64,000 nucleotides of DNA from Amoebidium appalachense (taxonomy: Eukaryota > Ichthyosporea). Every line of letters begins with the position of its first letter. Position 1 is the stretch's first letter. The DNA is taken from the NCBI GenBank assembly GCA_963693365.1, contig CAVNZM010000003.1:12400001-12464000 (forward strand), read 5' to 3'. The notes under the pieces were generated by a model, which saw only the letters and a list, made by a program, of their open reading frames with translations, was not told where the DNA came from and made no database searches. Positions 32,534 to 44,566 of the stretch are shown here, in pieces. The position numbers were made by a program, and so were the translations under genes.

Positions 32534-33007
32534 GGGGGGAGAGAGATGGGAATGGGGAGGGGGGCACAGAGAGAGAGAGGGGGGGTGACGAAAGGAGAGG
32601 GTGAGGGGGGAAGGGGTGGGGTAAAGGAGGGGGGGGGGGAGGGGGGGGGGAGGGGGGGGGGGGGGGGGGAGGGGGGGGTGGCAGCATTACGTGTGGTGCA
32701 TTCTGGGGTAGTGCTTGCTTCAGTTCTCGCCTCAAGTTGAGTACTTGTTCCTCGGGGCTGAGTTCTGTGTGGGGGTGGATGAATGAGTGAAAGCTGGTGC
32801 GTTTTTATAGGAAATTATGTTTTTAATTTTTGCGTAACAACGTTTGACTAACTTTCGATGTCGAGAAGTAAAAATGTCAAGACACTAATCGACCTCTTTC
32901 TGTCATTCAGGTGCCAATTTGCATTCTTATCACAGTCGGAGAACATGTAAAACACACATACACCACCACTATCACCACCACCACACACACACCAACGCAC
33001 ACAAAAG

Positions 33008-33041
<34 letters not shown>

Positions 33042-34028
33042 ACCCACCCAAACAAACAAAAAAACAAAAAAACAACCTCAACCCCACCCCCCACCCCTCC
33101 TCCTCCTCCTCCTCGATCCTTCCCCAAAAAACAAAATCCCATGAGGCCCCCAACCCATCGTATCATTCCTTCCCCTTTCCCCCCCCCCTGCCACCCATCA
33201 TGCACCGGTGGGGACTAATATTAGGTTAGACGACTAATATGAGATTGTATGCCTAATATCATATTATATGACTAATATGATATTGTATGACTAATGTCAT
33301 AAGACTAATATAGGAATATATGACTAATATCATATTAAGTGCTGATCACTAGATTAGGTGACTAATATTTAGATTTAAGACGCAAGCACCCACCCTTTTT
33401 CTTTGGTGGGCGGGGTTTCTTTGGTGCATTCGGGTCCTTTTCCTTCTTCGGTCTGGGCTTGCTCGCCCCTGCCTCTTTGTTTGCCTTCTTCTCTCTGAGG
33501 AGGGAGAGGGAAGGAGAGGGGGGTAAGGGCAGGGGGAGGGGGGGGGGTTAGAATGTGTTAAAGAGTGCAAAAGTACACACCCATGACGGACAACACAATG
33601 CAGATTGTCCCGAGCACACACTAAGCATATGCACCATGCACCATGCCTATGCTCGCACGGTGGGGGGGGGGGGGGGGGGGGGGGGAGGGGGGGGGGGGGG
33701 GGGGGGTGGGGGGGGGGGGGGGAGGGAGAGGGTGGGCGAGGGGAGGGGGGGGGGGAGGGGGGGGGGGGGGAAGAAGGGAAGGGGGGGAAGGGGGGAGGGG
33801 GCAAGGGTGGGGTGGGGGTGAGGAGGGGGGGGGGGGGGGGGGGAAGGGGGGATGATGATGTTGAGATACAAATGGGGATTATAATTACACTCCATCCAAG
33901 CATTCATTTAAATTTCACACTGACTATGACATGATCTGACAAAACTGGCTACTACATATGGTAAAAAGGAAGAACCATGGACTGAGATATAATTGGCTGG
34001 GTCGATCTTGACCGTGTGCTTGTGTATG

Positions 34029-34061
<33 letters not shown>

Positions 34062-34645
34062 AGGTGTGTGTGTGTGCATGTGTGTGTGTGTGTGCATGTG
34101 TGTGTGTGCATGTGTGTGTGTGCATGTGTGTGTGTGTGCATGTGTGTGTGTGCATGTGTGTGTGTGTGCATGTGTGTGTGTGCATGTGTGTGTGTGTGCA
34201 TGTGTGTGTGTGCATGTGTGTGTGTGCATGTGTGTGTGTGCATGTGTGTGTGCATGTGTGTGTGTGCATGTGTGTGTGTGTGCATGTGTGTGTGTGCATG
34301 TGTGTGTGTGCATGTGTGTGTGTGTGCATGTGTGTGTGTGCATGTGTGTGTGTGCATGTGTGTGTGCATGTGTGTGTGTGTGCATGTGTGTGTGTCCATG
34401 TGTGTGTGTATGTGTGTGTACGTGCGTGCCTACGCGTGTTCTTTTGTGTGTGTGTGTGTCTATATTTTCCTGTAGTGTGGTGGTGTGTGGTGATGTGTGG
34501 TGTATGTGTGTGTTAGGGAGAGGGGGAGGGGGGAGGGGATTATTCACGTACAGTGCTGCTTGTTTGTTTGCTTCTTTCGCTGCAGCCTTGGCTTCGGCTG
34601 CCTCTTTCTGGAATCGAAAAAGAAAGGGGGGAGTACGGGGGCCGG

Positions 34646-34686
<41 letters not shown>

Positions 34687-35779
34687 GATGGTGGTGGTGG
34701 GGGAGGGGGGAGGGAGGATGTGGGTGGGTGGGGTTTGAATGCGTCATAAAGTACGAAGTACACAATAACAACGGATAACACGATGCAGAAGATGTGGGTG
34801 GGTGGGGGGAGGGGGTGGAGGGGGCGGTGAGAGAGGAAAGGTGGGGAAAGGAGGGAAGAGGGGGGAGGAGGGGTGATTTAGAGTGTGTTATAGAGTAACG
34901 AAGCACCCATTTATAACGGACAACATAATGCAGAATGCAAACCACGCACAAAAGATATGCATAAGCAGAACCTATCCCCCGGGGGGAAGGGGGGGGGAGG
35001 GGGGGGAGAGAGGGAAGAGAGGAGAAAAGTGTTGGTTGGGAGAGGGGGGAGAGGGGGGGGGGGGGGGGGGGGGGGGGGGAGTATTGGAACAAGGGGTATG
35101 TATGGGAGATACACCTGCAATCAAGGACGCAAACCACACTGGCACATGATCACTAACCAATCAGAAGTAGACGTTGCTGGTGTTCTATTGGGAAGAGGGG
35201 TATATTTACAGGATGAAGCAAAAACCGAACTAAAAAAAGCATGGGGAATGGTGGGGAGGTATGGGGGGAGCTTCTTTTGTTTTGGGAAGTGGGGGAGGCG
35301 GGGGAGGGGGGGAGTTACAGAGAGAGAGTGAGAGGGGTGAGAGGGGCGGGTGGGCGGGCGGGCGGGGGAGGAGGGGGGGGGGGGGGAGGGGGCAGTGGCC
35401 CCGATACGCTACACCGTTCACAATACAATGAATGTCCTTGCAAGAAGTAGCATGGGGAGGGGGGGGGGTCTATGACAGAACGTACCTTCTTTTGCAACTT
35501 TTCCTCGGCCAATTTTCGCCTCTGCTCGGGGTCCAATCTTTCCCTCTTTACTATCACCTCATCCCCGCTACTGTCCGACCTCTTTTCCTGCATCAACATA
35601 TCTCGGTTAGCATCCGCCGGGGGGGGGGGGGGGGGGGGGGGGGATGGAGAGATAGGTCGAACTCGTATGGATTGACAACAAGCAACGGTTACGTAATCGA
35701 GATATGCAGATACGCAAAGAAACATATGTACTGCCTGATGCATGCTTCGATTTTTTTTTTTTGTGTGTGTGTGTGTGTC

Positions 35780-35824
<45 letters not shown>

Positions 35825-35950
35825 GTGTGTGCGTGTGCGTGTGCGTGTGCGTGTGCGTGTGCGTGTGCGTGTGCGTGTGCGTGTGCGTGTGCGTGTGCGT
35901 GTGCGTGTGCGTGTGCGTGTGCGTGTGCGTGTGCGTGTGCGTGCGCGTGC

Positions 35951-36021
<71 letters not shown>

Positions 36022-36223
36022 TTTTGTTTTTTTTTTCTTTTCTTTTTTTTTTTTTGGGGGGGGGGGGGGGGGGAGGGGGGGGGGGGAGGGGGGGGGGATA
36101 TAAATGCACACTCCTGCTTGCTGACAGTTATTCTTGTTCTAATTTACTGATTGGTTAGCGTGAGGGGGGTTGTGGGTTTTTGTTGTTGGGTGAGAGGGAG
36201 TGGAGAGAGAGAGAGAGAGAGAG

Positions 36224-36299
<76 letters not shown>

Positions 36300-38530
36300 T
36301 GAAATGTATTATCCAAGTGCCCAAACCAAATGTATAGGACGACACAACAATCGAACATGGAGTATGAGAAGAGGGGGGGGGGGGGGGGGGGGGGGGGAGG
36401 GGGGCAGCTACAACGTGTGACAGAGTAAGAAACACAAATTCAAGAGGCAAAAAGAAAAAAAAAAGATGGGGTTGTGCGCGCGCCCGTGTGTGTGTGTGTG
36501 TGTTTGTGTGTGCGTGTGCGTGCGTGTGCGCGTGCGTGCATGTGTGTGCGTGCGTGTTTGCATTTTTTTTTTTTTTTTTTTTGGGGGGGGGGGGGGGGGT
36601 CCAAACACTTACATCCGGTTTTTCAAGCTCCTCATCCGAGTCTTCAATTATCGCCGCAGAGACCGTCTTCTTCCTCCCCTTGCCCCCACCCCCGCCCCCG
36701 GCCTTTTTTCCCGCCCCCCTCTGCCCTCCTCTGCACCGCTCGTCGCCGTACCGTCGGTATTTTCCGACTTTTCGCCTTTCGTTTGCTTTTCGGAACCGCT
36801 TCCCCCTTCGCTTTCAGAGCTGTTGTTGCTCTCTGAATCTCCGTTTTCCTCATTTATTTTCCCGTCTTTTTCGGCTTTTTCATCTTTTTCGCCTTTGCCC
36901 CCGGCTGTTTGGAAATCGGCCGGTTTTTCCTCTCCCTTTTCGTCCTCTTTGACTGTTCTTTCGTTATCATTTTCCTCGTTTTCCTGCTTCTGCGCCGGGG
37001 CTTCTTCTCTAACCTTTTCGGTATTTTCAGCCTTCGCTTTTTCTGTTTTTGCTCGTTTCTGCGGCTTTCCCCCTTGCTCCTTCCCTTCCTCGTTCGTCCT
37101 CTTCTGTTTTCCCTTTCCCGCTTTCCCTCCTTCCTCTTTCGTTTCACTATCCTCGGTCTTTTCCTGTTGTTTCTTCGCTCCGCCCTTCTGTTTCTTTGCT
37201 TTCTTTTCCTCCTCCTCCTTCTCTTCTTCCTCCTTCTCTTCTTCCTCTTTCTTTTCATCCTCGACCTCTTCTTTTGTCTGTTTTTCCTTCTTCGGTCTAC
37301 CTCTTTTCTTCGGTGGCTCCTTTGCTTCCACCCCCACCCCCTCCTTTTCCTCCTCCTCCTCCTCTTTCCTCGTATCTTTCTTCCCTCTCTGCCTTCCTTT
37401 TTTCGTCTCCTTTTCTTCGTCCACCTCTACCTCGTTATCTTCATCCTCGTTTTCTTGCTTATCCACTTTTGCCTTCTTTTTCGGCCTCTCCTTCACTGCT
37501 GCAGCCGGCTTCTTCCTGTTCTGTTTGGCACCTCCCTTCCCCTTCTTTCCCTCCTTCTTTTCCTCATCCTCCGACTTTTCATCCTCGTTTTTTTCCTTTT
37601 CGCTTTCACTGCTGGCTTCCTCATCTCCGTTGGCCTCCTCGGCTTTGGCTTCGGCTGAGAATGAGGTGGGGGGGGGGGGGGGGGGGGAGAAGAGAGGTCG
37701 AGAGAAACGACGGGGGGGGGGGGGGGAGGGGGGGTGGCGGGGGGAAGGGGAGGACGGTGGGCCAGACACAGATAAGGGAAGGGGGGGGGGGGGGAAGAGG
37801 GGAGTTGGGGGGGGAAGGGGTGGGGGGAGGGGGGGGAGTGAGAGATTGAGGTTAGAATGCTGACAGACTGACAGAGTGGGAAAGCACAGTTTTTACGGAC
37901 AAGATAATGCAGGTCTTACAAAGCACACACAGAGTATGTATGGAACTCAAACAGAGCCCATCCTCAGGGGGGTTCCCAAGTCATCCCCAGTACCCGAGTT
38001 TCGACCCGTTCACCTCGTCGACGAAACCCAACTAGGATACTGTTTTACTTAAACATGTGTGTGCCACCAGTCTTGATCAGCGACGTGCAGGAATAATCAT
38101 AATAAATAATTGATTAATTGAGCAGGATTCAGATTCACAGGCAAAAGCAATGGGAAAGATCGGTAGCTAAAGTTGCAGCAGTAAGCAGCAAGCAAGAAAA
38201 ATACAGATAGAAATATATAAATAAATATAAACATATATATAGAAATCTATATAGATATAGATATCTATATAGATAGGAACTCATGAGAATGGGGCTTCTG
38301 GGTCGCTCCCTTGTTGCTACCTAAATCGACCTTCCTAGCTAACACACCACCTCCTGTTAAGGGTAATCTAGTCCCCAAGGTTGCTGAATACACAAGCAGA
38401 GGGGGCAATGGGTAGGTTTTCCTCTTTTTCTTTTCTTTCCTTTCTTTCTTTCTCTTTTTTCCATTTTTTTGCTTTCCTTTCCTTTCTTTCTTTCTTTTTT
38501 TTTTTCTTCTTTTTTTTTTTGCACGGAAGG

Positions 38531-38571
<41 letters not shown>

Positions 38572-38757
38572 TGGAGGGGTAGGCACCGATTTTTGCGTGT
38601 GCAATATCGATAGCATCTTGCAGGCCTTTGTTCTTCTTCTTGGGGATAAACTCATCCTGTCAAACAGCACATTTTAGCACGTATTCCGTTTACCACCCCC
38701 CCCCCCCCCCCCCCCCCACACACACACACCCCACACCACGCCCCTCCCCCCCCCCCC

Positions 38758-38788
<31 letters not shown>

Positions 38789-39164
38789 ACACGCACACAC
38801 CCTCCCCCCAACACAAACACACACACACAAAGTAGGGGGACGATACTAAGCACACCTTCACGACTTACACGGGCACACACGAACACACACACACACACGC
38901 CCCAAAAAGCCACCCCCTTCCCCCCGCCCCCTCTCCCCCCCCCCCCCCCCCCTCCCCCCCCCCAAAAAAAAACAAAACAAAAACACATACATACATTCAC
39001 ACAGGGCCGCACAACCAGGCAGGCAGGGTCGCAGGTAGGCAGGCACGCATGCACACACACACCCACGCACCCACGCACGCACGCACGCACCCACCTACCC
39101 ACACCCACTCCCTCTCCCCTCCCCCCTCCCCCCCCCCCCTCCCCCCCCCCCCTTCCCCTCCCCC

Positions 39165-39217
<53 letters not shown>

Positions 39218-39580
39218 ACACACACCCTGTGCTCCGAGTACACTCTGATCGAGTCAGCGATCTTCATCTTTGGGCCTGCCTGGTTGCTGCCATAGAACAC
39301 AACATCACACGTTTTCTTTGCCGCATTTATGGATGTAATCTGTAGGACATAACCGGGGGAAGTGGGGGGGGGGGGGGGGGAGGGGGGAAGGGGGAAGAAG
39401 GCAGAAAGAAGGGGTGGGGGGGGGGGGGGGGGGGGGGGGGGAACTACAGGTTAGAAAGCCGATGGGAAAGATGGTTTGGTGTTGTGTGTGTGCGTGCGTG
39501 CATGCGTGGGTGCGTGGGTGCGTGGGTGCGTGGGTGCGTGCGTGCGTGCGTGCGTGCGTGCGTGTGTGGTATGTGTATCG

Positions 39581-39669
<89 letters not shown>

Positions 39670-40149
39670 CTAGTGCGTGGTATGTGTATCGATATATGTG
39701 TGTGTGTGTGTGTGTGTGTAGGTGTGCGGGTATATGTGTAAATGTGCACTTCTATAACGCGGTAGGAGGGGAGGTCGAAGAGAAGGGGGAGGGTTGGGGG
39801 GGGGAGACGGTCCGCAAGCAGATGTTGAAATTTTATTTTATTAGGGATGTGTGCGCATGCGTGTTTACGTGTATGTTTGTGTGTACGAATGGATGTGTGT
39901 GTTTGTAAGGTGAAGGGGAGGGCGGGGGGCAGAGGGGGGGGGGGGTGGGGGGGGGGGGGGGAATCGAAGAGCAAGGGGGGCTTTATTGGGGGCGGCGCCG
40001 GGCCCAGGGGAGAAGAAAGGGTAGGAGGTGGGGAGGGAGGGGGGGGGGGGGGGGGGGAAGATGAAGGGAAGTTGGGGGACGGGGGGAGAGTGGAAAAAGG
40101 GGGCTAAAAAGAGAAAAGAAGGAATAAAATTGAAGGAAAGGGAGTTGAA

Positions 40150-40182
<33 letters not shown>

Positions 40183-40323
40183 CGAGCAAGGGAGGGGTGG
40201 GCTTGCTGCAGGCAACGGGGGGAGGGGGGGGGGGGGGGGGGGGGGGGCATTATTTGGTGGGGGAGCCAACAACCCCCTAGGGTCAGGCGTGCGTGTGTGT
40301 GTGCATGTATGCATGTATGTGCT

Positions 40324-40354
<31 letters not shown>

Positions 40355-40667
40355 CGCGCACGCACGTGTGCGTGTGCGTGTGCGCGTGCGCGTGCGCGTG
40401 TGTGCGTGCGTGCATGCGTGCGTGCATGCGTGCCTGTGTGTGGGGGTGGGGGGGGAGGATGGAGTCCTTCGGAGTGAGAAGCGAAAGTGAGAGTAAGATG
40501 CTGCAAAGAAGCCGACAGAATGCGTCATGGGTGGGTAGGGGGGCCCGGGGGGAGGGGGGGGGGGGGGGGGGAGTCTGCATGGGGAAAAGGGAGAAGGGAG
40601 GGAGAGGGAGAGGGAGGGGAGGGAGAGAGGGGGGGAGGGAGAGAGAGAGAGAGAGACAGAGAGATTT

Positions 40668-40759
<92 letters not shown>

Positions 40760-40919
40760 CGATTGAAAGGGGTTCGGGGAGAGGGGGAGGGGGGAGGGGG
40801 AAGAGACGGGAAACGAGGGAGAGCTAGGGATGGAGAGGGAAAGAGAGAAAGGTGAGGGGGTTGAGGGGGGGTGAGGGGGGGGGGGAGGGGGGGGGGGAGA
40901 AAGAGGGGAGGGGGGGGGG

Positions 40920-40957
<38 letters not shown>

Positions 40958-40979
40958 GGGGAGTGAGAGAGAGAGGGAG

Positions 40980-41022
<43 letters not shown>

Positions 41023-41033
41023 GGGGGGGGGGG

Positions 41034-41065
<32 letters not shown>

Positions 41066-41346
41066 TGGAGGGAAGGGGGGAGAGGGGGAGGGGGGCAGAA
41101 GGGGAATGGAGACAGAGCGGAAGGGAGGTTGGGGGGGAAATGGAGGAGTCACGGGCGGAAGAAGGGAGAGAAACGGGGGGGGGAGGCGGAAAGGGGATGG
41201 GGGGGCAGGGAGGGGGGAGGGAAGGAAGAGAGGGAGGAAGCAGGGATAGAAACTGGGGGAGGAGGGGGGCTTCTTGCCTCTGCGGGCCACCAAGGGTAGC
41301 CTTTGACTCGGGCCCAAACAATAGTTCCCTCCTCGTATTGCTCCAT
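30374..41346 (-). CDS. LEDGF/HRP2-like PWWP + IBD chromatin protein, 10 exons
   Basis: Exons in coding order: 41346-41278, 39339-39226, 38656-38587, 37654-36613, 35587-35486, 34607-34552, 33494-33394, 32764-32691, 30958-30869, 30478-30374 (stop TAA). Phases match at every junction except inside the long exon. Residues 1-61 form a PWWP domain ([17 protein letters not shown], then [13 protein letters not shown]), which in relatives binds nucleosomes carrying methylated H3K36. A roughly 350-residue Lys/Glu-rich middle follows, with basic patches such as [11 protein letters not shown] (AT-hook-like) and [16 protein letters not shown]. The last 90 or so residues match the integrase-binding domain fold ([47 protein letters not shown]), in LEDGF the dock for MLL/menin and other partners. 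Expected length is about 607 residues. The ATG is preceded by an AG two bases upstream, so a 5' UTR intron is possible. Oddities: a GC donor after exon 1 and a frame break near 36714. Confidence 0.88.
31147..31440 (+). mobile_element. SINE-like subfamily A copy, long
   Basis: Directly after a G run it reads TTTGAATGCGGAACACGG and continues to AGCAGAGCCCATCCTCAGGG, GAGTTTCGACCCC, CGTCTTGATCA and GAGCAGGGTTGCTTATGCA. The block order matches the copies at 37853 and 52240 (reverse). It lies in the intron between exons 32691 and 30958 of the PWWP/IBD gene. Confidence 0.8.
31596..31707 (+). mobile_element. SINE-like subfamily A copy, 3'-truncated
   Basis: It repeats the first 110 or so bases of the copy at 31147 almost exactly (TTTGAATGCGGAACACGGTA through ATGCGCACAGT) and is then replaced by a G-rich tract. 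The two copies are close enough to suggest a recent local duplication. Confidence 0.8.
31955..32037. repeat. (GGA)n array and G run
   Basis: A pure (GGA)n array (about 31960-32007) is followed by a G run, immediately upstream of another SINE-like fragment at 32041. Confidence 0.9.
32041..32142 (+). mobile_element. SINE-like subfamily A fragment
   Basis: It begins after a G run and carries the family blocks AACGGACAACATAATG and ATGCATAATAAGCAGAGC, then stops before the 3' core. Confidence 0.65.
33215..33370. repeat. AT-rich tandem repeat, about 20 bp unit
   Basis: Around eight diverged units of GACTAATATNATATTRTAT lie just 3' (sense) of exon 33494-33394 in its downstream intron. Confidence 0.8.
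33549..33660 (+). mobile_element. SINE-like subfamily A fragment
   Basis: After a G run it reads TTAGAATGTGTTAAAGAGTG and continues into GACGGACAACACAATGCAGA before a new G run begins. Confidence 0.65.
34065..34425. repeat. (TGCATGTGTGTG)n higher-order repeat
   Basis: CATG steps punctuate (GT)n every 12-14 bases about 25 times. Antisense reading gives a long H/T/M frame that is not a gene. It fills part of the intron between exons 34607 and 33494 of the PWWP/IBD gene. Confidence 0.9.
34733..34980 (+). mobile_element. Two SINE-like subfamily A fragments in tandem
   Basis: 34733-34795 reads TTTGAATGCGTCATAAAGTA and then ACGGATAACACGATGCAGAA. After a G-rich spacer, 34876-34980 starts TTTAGAGTGTGTTATAGAGT and reaches AAGCAGAACCTATCC. 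Both start 3' of G-rich tracts. Confidence 0.75.
35776..36050. repeat. (GT)n-(GTGTAT)n-(GTGTGC)n-T-G compound array
   Basis: (GTGTAT)n at about 35797-35826 is followed by about 20 copies of GTGTGC (to about 35960), (GT)n to 36017, a T run and a G run. The hexamer array is strikingly regular. Confidence 0.9.
36613..37654 (-). CDS. Large Lys/Glu-rich exon of the PWWP/IBD gene, with homopolymer frame break
   Basis: The exon enters in phase 1 (CTCAG|CCGAAG) and leaves at GAT|GTAAGT. Entry and exit phases can only be reconciled if one base is missing (or two are extra). The upstream frame is coding-like as far as a SGAEEGRGG segment, and the downstream frame from AGKKAGGG to the donor is coding-like. 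The switch therefore lies at about 36711-36740, which contains the run of six C at 36714-36719. Confidence 0.8.
37853..38355 (+). mobile_element. SINE-like subfamily A copy, near full length
   Basis: This is the longest + strand copy. It contains TTAGAATGCTGACAGACTGA, GACAAGATAATGCAGG, CAGAGCCCATCCTCAGGG, CCGAGTTTCGACCCGTTCAC, ACGAAACCCAACTAGGATAC, CCAGTCTTGATCAGCGACGT, GTTGCAGCAGTAAGCAGCAA and GGGGCTTCTGGGTCGCTC, ending near CTAACACACCACCTCC. An ATAGAT-rich insertion sits at 38205-38277. The same blocks appear in reverse order at 52240-52650. Confidence 0.8.
40600..41140. repeat. (GA)n and G/GA-rich block
   Basis: Nearly pure (GA)n arrays (40635-40755, 40920-41060) are mixed with G runs inside the first intron of the PWWP/IBD gene. 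On the sense strand this is C/CT-rich. Confidence 0.9.
41276..41277 (-). other. GC 5' splice site (GAG|GCAAGA) inside the PWWP domain
   Basis: Exon 1 must end after PWWPAE for the next exon ([10 protein letters not shown]..) to complete the domain in phase 0. The intron then begins GCAAGA, the usual form of GC donors (AG|GCAAGT). Confidence 0.75.
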
Positions 41347-41348
41347 AT

Positions 41349-41395
41349 CTGCACAAAGGGGGAGGGGGGGGGGTGTATGTGTGCATGTGTGTGTT

Positions 41396-41432
<37 letters not shown>

Positions 41433-41639
41433 GGGAGGGAGGGGGGGGAGGGGAGAATGTGTGTGTGGGCGGGGAGGGGGGAGGGGGGGAGGGGGTTGTA
41501 TGTGTGTGGGGGGGGGAAAGGGGGGGGGGGGGGGGAGGCATACATCAGTAAACCCCGCCGCCTGGTGAGGGGGAGGGGGGTGAGGAGATGAAAAAGAGCT
41601 TAGATTTTCGCGCCCAAATGGGAAAGATGGGAAAGGGAA

Positions 41640-41673
<34 letters not shown>

Positions 41674-43601
41674 CGACAAAAGTGGATCGTAAGAAAAATG
41701 AACGTGTATGCCAATAGGAAGACAAAGAGGAAATTGAGAGGCAAATCCTTTTTGGCTGTCAGAACACGATGCCGGGGCGGGGGGGCGGGGGAGGGGGGAG
41801 GAGGAAGTTAGATGGGTTATTTTTTTCAAGTGACGGAGGGAGGAAGTCGAGCAGGAAGTCGAACAAATTAGGTGTGTGAGTGGGCTTACGGGTGTGCATC
41901 GATATAGGTGCCTGTGTCTTTCTAAGAACGAATGTGAACATTTTAATTTTACGTGCACCGGCATAAGAGTGTCCAATTGTCTACATGTGCCACACCCTTT
42001 CATGCGCAAACAGGCGGCGAAAGTGTTTGCATGTGCACCTGATGGTGGCAACGGCACCTGCAAAACGTTGGAAATTGAAATCCTTGTGTTTCAGCAACGT
42101 GCAAAAAAAACACTGCATAAAAGATGTTCTGCTTGTTTGTTCAACGTAACTGTGCAAAGAGGGCATCCATGTGTTCGTTATAAACGCAGAGGAGGGGGTT
42201 GCGGGGGTGGGGGGGGGGAGGGGGGGAGGAAGGGGGGAGGGTGGGAGGGGAAAAGCTACCTGAGGTCTTCGCCATGTTGAAGGCAACACACGCAAGGTGT
42301 CCTCCCTCCCTTCCCTCTTTTCGCCCACTCTACTACGAAGCACGTTCTTTTTTTCCAAAAACAAAAACCTCAGATAACGGGCTCGAACCGAAATACTAAT
42401 GATGACGTTCCCTTGGTAACCGCTTCACACTAGGTCTATAAAGCAACGCGTGGAGCTCTCAACAAAAAAGAAGAAGAGGAAAAAGGGAGTGCGAAGAGAG
42501 AGAACTTAGGTTCCCGGAAAAATGCAGCGAACGCTTAATACTCATCACTTTCCTCCGCTTTTTTTTTTTGGTTAACAAATCCCAGCTCCTCACAACTAAA
42601 AAGCCAAGGCGATGTTAAGAGAAATGACCCTTCCGGCCGGTGAAAGTTTGGGGCAAACGGTGACTTTTCGCGAAAAACAGCGGTTCGTTTTTCACGTGCA
42701 AAAAAGCGGCTAACCCGATTGGTAGACAGGAAGGTTTTGGCGCGCAAATATCTCAAGGGGGGTTTTTTAATTAATATTTTGCAAATACATAGTTTGAAGA
42801 AACAGTTAAAACTTTCATTGGGGCGTAAAATCTCCTTTTTGTTTCAGATCTAGCTTGTTGGTCTCCTTTATAGAATCAATTATGATTATTTATGTAATTT
42901 AGTAGGTTATATTACTTCATCATAAACCAACAAGTGAATGCCAATCATTTTACGCAACTCAACCGAAGTTCACAGCTTGAAAGACCCGTTCACTCTTTTG
43001 TAACCTGTACCCCCTACATCTCCGTTTTATTGCCGAGAGCCGGCGCCCGGTCGGCGGTCCGAGATCCGGCGGAGCTGAGGAGCGAGTGTTTCTCTTTCCC
43101 CTCTGTTCTTTTCTACGAAGTTTTTCACCTGAAATCGCACGTTGTTTTGTCATAGTAAATGCCTATTCTTGTGTATTGGCGTCACTGAGGGAAAAAAGAA
43201 GTGTTAGGGCCAGAGAGTTTTTGAGCTCAGGCTGTATATTAAAACAGGATAGAGAAATTCGCTCACTCAACTGTTTTTTTTTGGCTTCTGGAACCCCACT
43301 TCATCTCTACACACAGAAAGTGTAAGACACTTCTTATCATCTCTGGTTAGGCCGTTCGCATTTCTAAGCTTTGAAACACTGGGCTTACTGACCAGATACA
43401 GAAAAAGCAAAAGCAGTTGAGAATTCCTGCAAATTTTTGCCTGGTCGGACCATCATCCAGTCCTCGTCTTACATACATAGCCACCCACACGACGATACCC
43501 TTCGTACACATCTCATCTTTTTTCATTCCTTTGGGGTTTAATAAAACTACATCATTCGCTGAACCCTGCATGATAACGCCATTAGCCGGCGTGTGGGCGC
43601 A
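41349..43601. promoter_or_regulatory. Divergent intergenic region between the PWWP/IBD gene and MEK
   Basis: The two start codons are 2.26 kb apart on opposite strands. From 41640 to 42240 there are G tracts; 42250-43600 is complex sequence, the longest microsatellite-free part of the right half. CTATAAAG at about 42436 resembles a TATA element, but with no mapped start site this is only suggestive. ORFs here are short and unrecognised. Confidence 0.45.
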
Positions 43602-44528
43602 ATGCCCATTAATCTGCACCTTCCCCCTCTGGGGAAAAAGAAGCGGAATGTTTTGGGCCTGTCTTTAACGTCACCAAGGTAAGGGCTCTGTGTAAACCCT
43701 GGTTTCACACGCTGTCTGTTAACTCAATAACTACATTGAGTGCAAACAGGCATGTACACAGGCAAAAAAGGCATTGGAACGTTGTCATGTTTGCACATGA
43801 GCAACACCTGGACATGCAGACACGAACAAGAAAGCGTACACAACGAGGGCTTGTGTCTGCGGGAGGCAAAGGGGGGCAGAGTGTGAGGGGGTGAAGGAGG
43901 GGGGAGGGGAGGGGGAGGGGGGGGGGGGAGGGGCTGCGCGGCCCTGTAAGTGTTCCATGAGACGCAAAAGAATTCAATTCACCAACATAAGGTGGTCTTT
44001 GTTGGCAGGTACTTGTCAGATGTGCCCCCACCTCCGTCTGCCCTTTCCCTTATCATCCCATCTCACCCTCATCTTCTCAGACTCATCCGTCCTCTCCCTC
44101 CTTACCCCTCCCGCTCGCTCGCATCGTCGCCCCTCCCCTTCATACGTCAATCCCTCCCCCTTTCTCGACCTCTAGTCCATGTGTCCCCCTTCCTCCCCAT
44201 GCTCGCCCCTCCCCCCGCCCCCCCCCCCCCCCCCCACACACACACCGCCACCCCCAATCCCCGTTTTTTCTCCCGTCCCTTTCAAACCCCGCTCCAAGCA
44301 TACAACACTCGCACTCTTATTCTTCCATTTGCCTGCCACTCGGTCCACATATATCCACGTTTATAAATCATTTCCCTGCAAAAGAATGCTGGCGTGCATG
44401 TGCGCGTGCACATGCACACACCACACACACACACACACCCACACACACACATACATACACACACACACACGCACGTGCGCGCACACGCACACAAATACAC
44501 ACACACACACACACACACACGCACGCGC

Positions 44529-44566
<38 letters not shown>

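Noticed and set aside
33952-34399. His/Thr/Met frame antisense to the TGCATG repeat, superficially like a metal-binding His-rich protein
   Set aside because: Pure by-product of the 12-14 bp tandem repeat within an intron.
37980-38010. GTTTCGACCC in the SINE-like family as a tRNA gene or B box
   Set aside because: One mismatch to the B box, no convincing A box or cloverleaf; mentioned only as a possibility under the repeat family.
43417-43668. 83-codon frame overlapping MEK exon 1 in another frame
   Set aside because: The frame used by MEK gives the docking motif and correct phase into exon 2; this one does not.
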